From Clostridiales bacterium (GTDB lineage Bacteria > Bacillota > Clostridia > Peptostreptococcales > Anaerovoracaceae): a stretch of DNA of 64,000 nucleotides. This document shows, in pieces, positions 35,445 through 43,392 of this stretch (position 1 is its first letter; every line of letters begins with the position of its first letter). The position numbers were made by a program, and so were the translations under genes. Under the pieces are notes generated by a model. The model was not told the DNA's origin, made no database searches, and saw only the letters and a program-made list of their open reading frames with translations. The stretch covers positions 1 through 64,000 of the forward strand of contig SVCQ01000003.1 of assembly GCA_015058275.1 (NCBI GenBank), given 5' to 3'.

Positions 35445-36530
35445 TTATGCGGTCTCCCCTGCCTCAGCCGGAGCTTCCTTTACATATGTGTTGAGAACGC
35501 CGATAAGAGCAACGACTACGATGCCGATGACAACAGCGATCTTTCCTGCAGGTGTAGGACCGTCTGCACTTGCGGCGAGTCCGAAGTTGTGGCAGAATGC
35601 AGCACCGACCATGAGGCCGAGAACTGTAACAGCGCTGTCGGCATTGCCTTCACCGGACATAACGAGCTGTCTGAGCGGGCATCCGCCGAGAAGTACACAT
35701 GCGAATCCGACGAGCAGCATGCCGAGGCAGTTCCAGAGTCCGTCAGTGTGTGCAATTGGCTGCTCTGCGAATCCGAGCTTGAAGCCGCCGAGCACCAGGT
35801 TGGTCACGAGGGCTGAAGCGAGGATAGCGATGAAGCCCCAGAGAAGTCTTGTCTCCCTGAAGAGAGCGAGATCCCTGACTCCGCCTACCATGCACAGTCT
35901 TGTCCTCTGAGCGAGAACCCCTACGACGAGACCTGCAGCGAGGGAGAGAGCGACAGCAGCATGCATCGATCCCGGACCCTCTTCAGAGAATGCGATGAAT
36001 GCAGGCTTGGCAAGAAGCAGGATGAAGATCACTACTTCGAGTACAGGCATCCAGTAACCTTCATACTTTGTCAGGCTGTATGTCCTCTTGAGACTGTAGC
36101 CGTTCTTGAGGAAGAAGATGCCGCAGAAGATACCGATTACGAATCCAACGAGTCCGAAGATGGCGTTAAGGTCTCCGCCGGCCAGTCTCAGGATCATCCT
36201 GAACGGGCAGCCGAGGAACATGAGGCATCCTACCATCGCAAAGAATCCGAGCACGAATCTTGTCATAGGAGCGGAACCTCCCTTTGATCCGAATTCCTTT
36301 TTTGCAAAGGCTGCTACGAAAGCGCCGATGACGATACCGACGATCTCCGGTCTGATATACTGTACCGGAGGTGCCTTGTGTAGTCCGAGTCCGCCTGCAG
36401 TGTCACGAAGGAAGCATGCGATGCAGAATCCCATATTCTTAGGGTTGCCGAGGAAGGCAAGACCTGCGGCGATGATGCCGATCACGACTCCGGCTATAAT
36501 GATGAATAGCTTGTCGTTTTTCTTTTCCAT
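35445..36530 (-). CDS. yedE: YedE family selenium/sulfur transporter
   Basis: 361 aa from MEKKNDKLFIIIAGVVIG; GGAGG lies eight bases before this ATG, better than the track's earlier codon. About ten membrane segments. Two internally similar halves each bear a Cys/Gly motif (FLGCPFRMILRLAGGDLNA and LLGGCPLRQLVMSGEGNAD) typical of YeeE/YedE (thiosulfate- or selenium-type) importers. With the TusA-like protein and DUF3343 nearby it fits the putative selenium-metabolism YedE subgroup. Confidence 0.9.
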   Translation of the reverse strand: MEKKNDKLFIIIAGVVIGIIAAGLAFLGNPKNMGFCIACFLRDTAGGLGLHKAPPVQYIRPEIVGIVIGAFVAAFAKKEFGSKGGSAPMTRFVLGFFAMVGCLMFLGCPFRMILRLAGGDLNAIFGLVGFVIGIFCGIFFLKNGYSLKRTYSLTKYEGYWMPVLEVVIFILLLAKPAFIAFSEEGPGSMHAAVALSLAAGLVVGVLAQRTRLCMVGGVRDLALFRETRLLWGFIAILASALVTNLVLGGFKLGFAEQPIAHTDGLWNCLGMLLVGFACVLLGGCPLRQLVMSGEGNADSAVTVLGLMVGAAFCHNFGLAASADGPTPAGKIAVVIGIVVVALIGVLNTYVKEAPAEAGETA

Positions 36531-36584
36531 GATTAATACCTCCAATTATAATTTTTAACCACAGCGATAATAACCGCTCCGTTT

Positions 36585-36613
36585 ATTCTAGGCTTGAACA
36601 AACGGCATAACAA
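36585..36613 (-). promoter_or_regulatory. Promoter of the yedE operon
   Basis: TTGTTA (36608-36613), 17 bp, TAGAAT (36585-36590) on the minus strand, giving a leader of about 50 nt to the ATG at 36530. A second TATAAT at 36545-36550 is too close to the start to include the ribosome site. Confidence 0.55.
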
Positions 36614-36737
36614 ATTGATGGATTTGATATTCGCGGATCAACTATAAGCATTATCAATAGCCCTAAGTATTGAAATTACAGCGTATTAATTGGATTATTA
36701 GATGTCAGATAAATATCTATTATAAGGAGGATATAAC

Positions 36738-37151
36738 ATGTCTATTGAACTGGAATACGCACTTGAACACAAGAACGACCCTGCAGTACTTTGCTGCAGA
36801 ATGGAACCGGGCGAGATCTCGCATCACAACCTCGAGGACCCTGCGATCTTCCCTGATCTGGTAGATACAGGACTGCTCAAGCTCGACGGATGTCTGACTA
36901 TCGGTCAGTGCCTCGGCGCTACACTCAAGGAGGTATCCGATTCCCTGACACCGCTCACAGCTGAGATCGTCGACAACATCCAGGACCCTGACGCCGCCGG
37001 CGGAGACGCCCCTGCAGAGGAAGCAGGCGCAGATGAGGCAGCCGTTCCTGCAATGTCAGTACCTGCCGGAACACAGATCGCAGTAGGCGGCGGAGTCGTC
37101 AAGCTCTACATCGCAGAGGGCAAGGACATCGCCATCGAGTTCCCGGTATAA
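36738..37151 (+). CDS. Unrecognised 137-aa acidic protein
   Basis: 137 aa, not recognised. The N-terminal 80 residues contain paired Cys (AVLCCRMEPGEI), KLDGCLTIGQCLGATL and an overall globular pattern. Residues ~83-105 are an Ala/Glu/Gly-rich linker (AGGDAPAEEAGADEAA), and the last 35 form a short beta-rich tail. No signal peptide or membrane segment. AAGGAGG precedes the ATG and a very strong terminator follows, suggesting high expression. It diverges from yedE, which may point to a redox or selenium-linked role; that rests only on position and the Cys residues. Confidence 0.75.
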   Translation: MSIELEYALEHKNDPAVLCCRMEPGEISHHNLEDPAIFPDLVDTGLLKLDGCLTIGQCLGATLKEVSDSLTPLTAEIVDNIQDPDAAGGDAPAEEAGADEAAVPAMSVPAGTQIAVGGGVVKLYIAEGKDIAIEFPV

Positions 37152-37193
37152 GATACTGAGTACAACATATCGATCCGCCTAGGTATTACAAGA

Positions 37194-37232
37194 ACCGGCC
37201 CCCGGAATCTCCCGGGGGCCGGCTCGTTTTTG
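37194..37232 (+). terminator. Very strong intrinsic terminator
   Basis: The GC-rich stem CCGGCCCCCGG/CCCGGGGGCCGG with a 5-nt loop is followed by CTCGTTTTT on the plus strand, 43 nt after the 137-aa gene. It lies between convergent genes. Confidence 0.92.
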
Positions 37233-37246
37233 TGTTTGCCTGGTGA

Positions 37247-38608
37247 TCACTGCTCGGATCCCTTTAACTTGTTTATCTTTTCGAGTATCATCTTCTCCTT
37301 GTAGAGGAAGAACAGGCAGGCCCCGATGAAGCAGGCCGCAAAGGCTACGGCAGCTGTGGCGCGGTAGCTTCCCTCTGTGCCGGATACTGTCATGGATGTG
37401 AATACAGCAAGCGCGATGGCCTGGCCCATCTTGAAGGCGAAGGTACGGGCTGCAAAGAACATGCCGCTCCTGTCCTCTCCCGTCTCAAGACGGCTGAGCT
37501 CCGCAACGTCGGCTACGCAGGCCTGAGGAAGTATGCCGAGTATGGCCATCGGTACCGATGCTACAACGGCGACGATGAATCCCCAGACGAGGCCCTCACC
37601 GCAGAGGAATGTGATCAGGAATACAGCCGAGTAGCAGAAGAATCCGAAGATTATCATTCTCTTCTTGCCGATCTTAGGCGCCAGCCTGTTGACGATCGGA
37701 TACTGGAGTACCGACAGCGCCGTCATTGTGGCTGTCAGCAGGAATGTCCATGTGTCTTCGATCTTCATGAGCTTTGTCTCATAGAACGCAAGTCCTGTCT
37801 GGAAGAGCGTCAGAGAAAAGAAGTAGATCACATCGCTGTATACGAAGCGGCGGAACATGCCGTTCTGGAAGGTCTTGAGAAGCGACGAGAATGCCTTTGT
37901 CTCGCTCGGCTTGGCTTCGAGGTAGTCGCGCTCCTTGATGTAGAGCGACGGCGTGAGCATTGCGATGCATGCGAGGGTCGACATGACGGCTACAGCCATG
38001 CGTATCGATCCGGCCTGGCCGAGAGATCCCTGGAACATGCCGGCTACGTTAGGCAGCATGTAGGAGATCGAAAGCCCCGCGATGTATGTGAACGAGATAT
38101 ATGTGGATACGTTGATCCTGTGCTCCTGCGTATCGCCGAGCTCTGCGATCAGAGCGTTGTACGGCGTGCAGTAAATGGTCATGAACAGATAGAACGTGAT
38201 CAGCAGCACGAAGAGTATCGTGTCGTTGACCTGGATGCTGGCTGTCTGAGGCAGAGTGAAGAGTCCTATGGTCACAAGAGCGAACGGTACAGCGATCGCT
38301 TTCATGAAAGGTATGCGGCGTCCGCCTTTGAATTTGGCTCTGTCGGACCAGCCCGCGATGAGAGGGTCGGTGATGGCATCGAACACACGGCCTACAGCCA
38401 GCACGACTCCGAACAGAGTCAGCTTGAACAGGATAGGATCCTGCGTGATGCCGGATGCAAAAATACCCGTGTTTGGATTCTGGGCATTAGGACTGCCGGT
38501 ATAGTAGTATACCATCCAGTTGGATACGATGCCCGAAAGCAGGCTCCATCCGAACTGCCCTATCGCGAATATCCACAGCAGCTTGTTGGTGATAGGTTTC
38601 TTCTGCAT
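37247..38608 (-). CDS. GPH family (glycoside-pentoside-hexuronide) symporter
   Basis: 453 aa with twelve predicted helices. GRVFDAITDPLIAGWSDRAKFKGGRRIPFM is the loop 2-3 signature of the GPH:cation symporter family within the MFS superfamily. It would bring in a sugar or glycoside with Na+ or H+; no glycosidase lies beside it to suggest which. Flanked by terminators on both sides, it is a single-gene unit. Confidence 0.9.
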   Translation of the reverse strand: MQKKPITNKLLWIFAIGQFGWSLLSGIVSNWMVYYYTGSPNAQNPNTGIFASGITQDPILFKLTLFGVVLAVGRVFDAITDPLIAGWSDRAKFKGGRRIPFMKAIAVPFALVTIGLFTLPQTASIQVNDTILFVLLITFYLFMTIYCTPYNALIAELGDTQEHRINVSTYISFTYIAGLSISYMLPNVAGMFQGSLGQAGSIRMAVAVMSTLACIAMLTPSLYIKERDYLEAKPSETKAFSSLLKTFQNGMFRRFVYSDVIYFFSLTLFQTGLAFYETKLMKIEDTWTFLLTATMTALSVLQYPIVNRLAPKIGKKRMIIFGFFCYSAVFLITFLCGEGLVWGFIVAVVASVPMAILGILPQACVADVAELSRLETGEDRSGMFFAARTFAFKMGQAIALAVFTSMTVSGTEGSYRATAAVAFAACFIGACLFFLYKEKMILEKINKLKGSEQ

Positions 38609-38628
38609 AGTGATTTCCTTTCATGCAT

Positions 38629-38673
38629 AAAAAATAGCCGGTGATCAGTCTCTTTAGTCCCATCACCGACTAT
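38629..38673 (-). terminator. Terminator after the Na/Pi-PhoU gene
   Basis: Minus-strand 12-bp stem ATAGTCGGTGAT/ATCACCGGCTAT (one wobble) with a 16-nt loop, followed by TTTTTTA, 17 nt past the stop. Confidence 0.88.
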
Positions 38674-38689
38674 GATACCTTATTTGGAG

Positions 38690-40450
38690 CTAAATCGCAA
38701 AGCGCTCCTTATACTCCTGGAAATATCTCTTGAAGAGCTCATCCTGTCTGAATTCAGGATTGCTGTGGAATTCGTGTTTCCATCTGGTGCCTGTTATCGA
38801 ATCGAGTATATCCACAGCCACATTGCTGCAGTGATCTGAGATACGCTCGTAATCCGTGAGCAGATCGTTGAATACGAATCCGTTCTCGAGGGTGCAGACC
38901 TTCTGGCTGACCCTCTCGATATGATTGCTCTTCATATCGTCGCAAAGATCATCTATGACCTCCTCAAGCGGGTCTATGTGAAGCGCCAGTTCCGCATCGT
39001 CTTCGATGAACGCCTTGATGGTGATCCTTGTGATCTCTCCTATTGCATCCTCCAGTGTCTCCAGTTCTCTTGCGGCTGCATCCGAGAATTCGATCTTCTT
39101 TTCGTTTATCTCCTCTACGGCCTCGCCTACGTTCCTTGCGTGGTCGGATATCCTCTCAAAGTCGGACAGCACTCTCATATACTTGCTGACTTCATTGGAC
39201 TGCTGCTCGTCGAGCTGGCCCTCCATTATCTTGAACAGATAATTTCCCAGCTTGTCCTCGTAGCGGTCAAGCACACCCTCGAGATCGAAGACCTTTTTGA
39301 GTCCGTCCCTGCTGAATTCCTTGCGGACGCTGATGGCGCTTTCGACGCTGTCTCCCGCCTTGGCCGCCATGGAATCTATGACTGTCCTGCTCTGTGTAAG
39401 TGCGAGCGTTGGGTGATTGAGGAATCTCGGCTCGAGCCTGTCCATGTCGGCTCTCTCAGCCGCCGCCTCCTCTCCCTCAGGGAAGAGCGCGCATACTATC
39501 CGCTCGAGCAGACCTATGCTCGGCGACAGCAGTACTACGATAGCCGCCCTGTACAGGGTATTTGTAAGGGCTACCGAGACCATGTTCATCTTCATGCTCA
39601 TGAAACTGAATCCTATCACCGCGTTGAGGGCGTAGAATATGCCTCCGACGAACACGGCACCGAGTATGTCGATAATGAGATATACAAAGGCTGTACGCTT
39701 GCCGTTGGTGCTGGCTCCGAGGGCACTCAGCATGACAGGCACCGAAGCACCGATGCCTATACCCATGAGTATAGGGAATGCCATGTCGAACTCGACTGCA
39801 CCTGTGACAGCAAGAGCCTGGAGTATACCGACAGCAGCGCTCGCACTCTGGATCACGGCTGTTACCAGGACACCGATGAGTACTCCGAGCAGAGGATTTG
39901 TAAAGCTCGTCATCATGCTGATAAATCTCTCATCGGATCTCAGCGGCACTATAGCGCCGGACATCATGCTCATGCCGTACATCAGCACTGCGAATCCGAG
40001 CATTATGCCGCCGACGTTCTTCTGCGAATTCTTTTTGGCAAACATCCACAGGGCAATACCGATAAGAGCGACAACTCCCGTCAGCACCTCGGTGCTGAGA
40101 AGCGAAGCGACGCTTGAGCCTGAGCTGCTGAGGCTGTTGAGAGCGAGCACCCAGCCAGTGATACTCGTGCCGAGTATGGCTCCGAGCACTATCCCTATGG
40201 CCTGACGCACCTGCATCATGCCTGAGTTTACAAAACCGACTACCATTACGGATGTCGCTGACGAGGACTGTATCACGGCGGTCACTCCGGTACCGAGGAG
40301 TATGCCCTTGACCGGATTGCCTGCAAGCTTGTACAGAACCGTCTCCATCTTGCTTCCGGCGACTTTTTTGAGGGAATCCCCCATGACTGACATTCCAAAG
40401 AGGAACATCGCCACACCGCCGAGAAGCGATATGATGTTTGTTGTATCCAT
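38690..40450 (-). CDS. Na/Pi cotransporter family protein with PhoU-like domain
   Basis: 586 aa from MDTTNIISLLGGVAMFLFGMSVMGDSL; the 52 track residues upstream read through the riboswitch leader. Residues 1-330 hold eight to nine membrane segments with the paired QSSSATSVMVVGF and QSASAAVGILQAL motifs of the NptA/PNaS family. Residues ~360-570 are two PhoU-like helical repeats (RISDHARNVGEAVEEINEK, YERISDHCSNVAVDIL). The family moves phosphate with Na+. The yybP-ykoY-like leader would place this gene under Mn2+ control, which is unexpected for a phosphate transporter. Confidence 0.9.
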   Translation of the reverse strand: MDTTNIISLLGGVAMFLFGMSVMGDSLKKVAGSKMETVLYKLAGNPVKGILLGTGVTAVIQSSSATSVMVVGFVNSGMMQVRQAIGIVLGAILGTSITGWVLALNSLSSSGSSVASLLSTEVLTGVVALIGIALWMFAKKNSQKNVGGIMLGFAVLMYGMSMMSGAIVPLRSDERFISMMTSFTNPLLGVLIGVLVTAVIQSASAAVGILQALAVTGAVEFDMAFPILMGIGIGASVPVMLSALGASTNGKRTAFVYLIIDILGAVFVGGIFYALNAVIGFSFMSMKMNMVSVALTNTLYRAAIVVLLSPSIGLLERIVCALFPEGEEAAAERADMDRLEPRFLNHPTLALTQSRTVIDSMAAKAGDSVESAISVRKEFSRDGLKKVFDLEGVLDRYEDKLGNYLFKIMEGQLDEQQSNEVSKYMRVLSDFERISDHARNVGEAVEEINEKKIEFSDAAARELETLEDAIGEITRITIKAFIEDDAELALHIDPLEEVIDDLCDDMKSNHIERVSQKVCTLENGFVFNDLLTDYERISDHCSNVAVDILDSITGTRWKHEFHSNPEFRQDELFKRYFQEYKERFAI

Positions 40451-40500
40451 TGATCGTTCTTTCCTTTCTACCGGCCGGGGTATCTGTCCCTGCCATTTAT

Positions 40501-40541
40501 CAAAAGAGACTTTCACCGCAAATAACGACGGTAAAAGTCTC
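40501..40541 (-). terminator. Riboswitch expression-platform terminator
   Basis: Minus strand: GAGACTTTTACCG pairs with CGGTGAAAGTCTC (one bulge), followed by TTTTG. The 5' arm is also the 3' strand of the aptamer's closing stem, so forming the aptamer and forming this terminator exclude each other. Confidence 0.88.
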
Positions 40542-40627
40542 GCTACTTCGAACATATTCCGGGGCCTCGCCCGTACTGACGAAATATGTAACGCATTTCT
40601 GCGCAAGCTACTCCCTTATTTGAACCG
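40529..40627 (-). ncRNA. yybP-ykoY (Mn2+) riboswitch upstream of the Na/Pi-PhoU gene
   Basis: The minus-strand leader matches the yybP-ykoY pattern in order: AAGGGAGTAGC on the 5' side, a GCGC/ATGCG hairpin, the arm ACATATTTCGTCAGTACGGG with its partner CCCCGGAATATGT, and the 3' side TAGCGAGACTTT. The TCGTCA-N-TACG segment is the conserved metal-binding loop of known members. P1 can form from CGGT plus AAATAAG against CTTTT plus ACCG. Members of this class sense Mn2+ and turn genes on; here ligand binding would sequester the 5' arm of the terminator. Recognised by eye, not by a covariance search. Confidence 0.85.
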
Positions 40628-40632
40628 TGATT

Positions 40633-40661
40633 ACTATCACATATTAAGGACGCGATGTCAA
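40633..40661 (-). promoter_or_regulatory. Promoter of the riboswitch transcript
   Basis: TTGACA (40656-40661), 17 bp, GATAGT (40633-40638) on the minus strand with a TG in the extended -10 region. Transcription would start a few bases before the aptamer. The -35 lies just past the stop of the upstream GTPase gene. Confidence 0.7.
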
Positions 40662-40669
40662 TCAAATCA

Positions 40670-43363
40670 TCAGACATTGCGTTGTATTTTTTTGCGTATC
40701 TCGTCCTCTGTAGCCGACAGCATGTCCAGGAATTCCCCGGACGCGATCCTGAGAGAGCCATGGCCCAGTGCATCCTGCTGTACAAGCGCATCGGAAGATA
40801 CCACATATATCTGCCTGTCCTTTATGGCAGATGTCATCTTGCCCATGAGTATGTCCGCAGGTTCGTCCTCTGAAGTGAATATGACGCTGACGCCGTTGAC
40901 CTCCTCTTCGCGCGGCCCGCTGAACGGCACCCTGTATGCGTCAAAGACGACAGAGACTTCGCATCCCCTGTAGCCCGCGAAGTTGCTGAGCCTCTCTGTC
41001 AGCTGATCCCTGGCAGAGCCCATGTCCACATGGGACAGTTCCTTAAGATACTCATCGGCGAATATGAGGTTGTATCCGTCCACCAGTATGAGGACTGGCT
41101 TTTCCTCGCTGCCGGCTGAAGTGCGCGCGTGCCTGGCCCTGATCTCGAGATTGCGTTCGGCAAGCGCCTTCTCCTCCTCTTCGGAGAGGCCTTCCCTGTA
41201 GCGCTTCTCGACTTTATCCTTATATCTGCTTTTCTTTTCGGGTCCGTAGGTCTTCTCAAATATGGCTCTGAGCTCCTTTTCGGCTGCCGCTCGCCTGCGC
41301 GCTTCCTCGCGCACATCGGCAGCTCCGCCGCCCTCTCTTATGGCGGTCCTCGACTGAGCTTCATATACCAATGCGCTGCCGTGAGCGGATCTGCGCTTCA
41401 GTACGCTCGCTATATGCATGTGATCCATCGCCTCGTCCCACTTAACTATGTCGCTGCCGCTGTGGTTCACGAATACCGAGTCCGCAGGATCGTCTGTATC
41501 CCTTTCGGGATCGTACGCCGCAGCTCCGATAACCTCCTCCGCGTTGTGGCATATATCATAGCCGCACGGGATGCAGCTGAGCCTGCCGTATCCGGAGGTA
41601 TATCCCGCGAGCGTCTGCATGTAGTCAGCTATCTCAGATGCCGGCACCCGGCCTTTTATGACGGCCGTGTCTCCTCTTTGCTCCAGTCCGTCCTGGCTGC
41701 CGCCCATCTGCTTTATGTCCGTCATGGCGCGTCCCACAGAGCCCGCAGGAAGTTCGATCTCGTAATTGCACCACGGCTCGAGAAGTACAGCCTTTGAGTC
41801 TCTCCTCGCCTGCATGAGTCCCTGTCTGACGGCCCTGTATGTCGCCTCGCGGAAATCTCCGCCGACCGTATGCTTGTCGTGGGCTCTGCCCGCAGCCAAG
41901 CTGATCCTGACATCCGTGAGAGGAGCTCCCGTCAGGACGCCCCTGTGCTCCTTCTCCTCAAGATGCGTCATGATGAGGCGCTGCCAGTTGATTGCAAGCT
42001 CATCCTCAGGCACCGTGCTGTTTATCACTATGCCGCTTCCGCGCGTGCCCGGTTCCATTATGAGATGGACCTCGGCGTAATGCCTGAGAGGCTCAAAATG
42101 ACCGACTCCCTCATATGTATCCGTGATCGTCTCAAGATATAGCACGCTGCCGGCGCCAAAGCTCACATCATAGCCGAAGCGCTCCTTGATCACCGCCTGC
42201 AGGACCTCGAGCTGCACCCTGCCCATAAGTCTTATCTCTATGTCGCTTCCGTCCCTGCTCCATCCTGCGCTCAGCGCCGGGTCCTCGTCGGTCAGGAGGC
42301 TCAGATCGTCCATGATGCGGTGAGGGTCCATGCCCTCCGGGCCGTATACCGAATAGACCATAAATGGCTTTATCTCCATACCGCCCTGAGGCTCTTCGGA
42401 TCCGAGCGCATCACCCGGCAGGGCTCGTCCGAGCCCCGTCACGGCGCAGACCGTGCCGGCCGTTGCCGAGTCAGTCATCGTGCAGCGGCTGCCGGAGTAC
42501 AGCCTGATCTGATTGACCTTGGCTTCACGCGCTCCGCCGTCCGCAGCGCTCCTGATGACCACCTTGTCCCTCACCCTGAGCTCTCCTCCCGTTATCTTGA
42601 CAAAGCACAGCCTCTCGCCGTCTTCGGCATCGGCCGCCTTGTATACCTTCGCTCCGAATTCATCTCCGTACTCTGGCTCTGCTGAATACCTGCCAATAAC
42701 TTCAAGAAGATCTTCGATCCCTTCTCCCCTGAGAGCAGAGCCGAACATGCACGGCACAATCTCGCCGCGGGATATCGCCCCCGCGATCTCTTCATCGCTT
42801 ATCTCTCCTCTTTCGAGCACCGACTCTGCAAGAGACGGCGAGTACAGCGTTACGCCGTCTATAAAGTCATCACTTCTTGATGCCGCCCCGCTGAAGTCCA
42901 CAGCATCCATGCCGAGTCCGGAGATCATCTCAGAGAGTATATCCTCCCTGCTCCTGACAGCGATATCCATTTTATTGATGAACACAAAAACAGGGATGCC
43001 TCGTGATCTCAGCATCCTGTATAAGGTCTTTGTATGCGCCTGCACGCCCTCAGAGCCGCTCACCACGAGCAGCGCCTCGTCTATGACCGACAGAGATCTC
43101 TCCATCTCCGCGGCGAAGTCGGTATGGCCCGGAGTGTCTATCATGGTCACTTCGGTGCCACCTGCCATAAAGCGCGCCTGTCGTGAAAATATAGTGATCC
43201 CGCGATTGCGCTCGATTATATTGTCATCGAGGAACGAATCTCCGTGATCGACTCTGCCGGGCTTTCTGATCTCTCCCGAGGCGTAGAGTATGGCCTCGGA
43301 CAGAGTGGTCTTGCCGGCGTCCACATGCGCGAGTATTCCTATTGTGATCTTTTTATTATCCAC
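40670..43363 (-). CDS. TetM/EF-G-like GTPase fused to a YacP/NYN nuclease-like domain
   Basis: 897 aa. Residues 1 to ~650 are a ribosomal-protection-type translational GTPase: G1 AHVDAGKTT, G3 DTPGHTDF, G4 NKMD, then EF-G domains II-V. After a charged helical linker (~660-735), residues ~735-890 look like a NYN/YacP domain: LILVDGYNLIFADEY, SVVFDAYRVPF and IYVVSSDALVQQDALG keep the acidic residues. YacP (Rae1) in Bacillus cleaves mRNA in the ribosomal A site, so the fusion may couple factor binding to mRNA cleavage; that is inference. The start is GTG with no clear SD, 29 nt after the exporter gene. It should not be read as proof of tetracycline resistance. Confidence 0.87.
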   Translation of the reverse strand: MDNKKITIGILAHVDAGKTTLSEAILYASGEIRKPGRVDHGDSFLDDNIIERNRGITIFSRQARFMAGGTEVTMIDTPGHTDFAAEMERSLSVIDEALLVVSGSEGVQAHTKTLYRMLRSRGIPVFVFINKMDIAVRSREDILSEMISGLGMDAVDFSGAASRSDDFIDGVTLYSPSLAESVLERGEISDEEIAGAISRGEIVPCMFGSALRGEGIEDLLEVIGRYSAEPEYGDEFGAKVYKAADAEDGERLCFVKITGGELRVRDKVVIRSAADGGAREAKVNQIRLYSGSRCTMTDSATAGTVCAVTGLGRALPGDALGSEEPQGGMEIKPFMVYSVYGPEGMDPHRIMDDLSLLTDEDPALSAGWSRDGSDIEIRLMGRVQLEVLQAVIKERFGYDVSFGAGSVLYLETITDTYEGVGHFEPLRHYAEVHLIMEPGTRGSGIVINSTVPEDELAINWQRLIMTHLEEKEHRGVLTGAPLTDVRISLAAGRAHDKHTVGGDFREATYRAVRQGLMQARRDSKAVLLEPWCNYEIELPAGSVGRAMTDIKQMGGSQDGLEQRGDTAVIKGRVPASEIADYMQTLAGYTSGYGRLSCIPCGYDICHNAEEVIGAAAYDPERDTDDPADSVFVNHSGSDIVKWDEAMDHMHIASVLKRRSAHGSALVYEAQSRTAIREGGGAADVREEARRRAAAEKELRAIFEKTYGPEKKSRYKDKVEKRYREGLSEEEEKALAERNLEIRARHARTSAGSEEKPVLILVDGYNLIFADEYLKELSHVDMGSARDQLTERLSNFAGYRGCEVSVVFDAYRVPFSGPREEEVNGVSVIFTSEDEPADILMGKMTSAIKDRQIYVVSSDALVQQDALGHGSLRIASGEFLDMLSATEDEIRKKIQRNV

Positions 43364-43392
43364 AGTCTGTATATTGGAGGCGCGGATGCTTA

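Noticed and set aside
40670-43363. Acquired tetracycline-resistance gene
   Set aside because: It resembles TetM only as a relative; the NYN fusion and ordinary codon use suggest a housekeeping paralogue, so resistance is not claimed.
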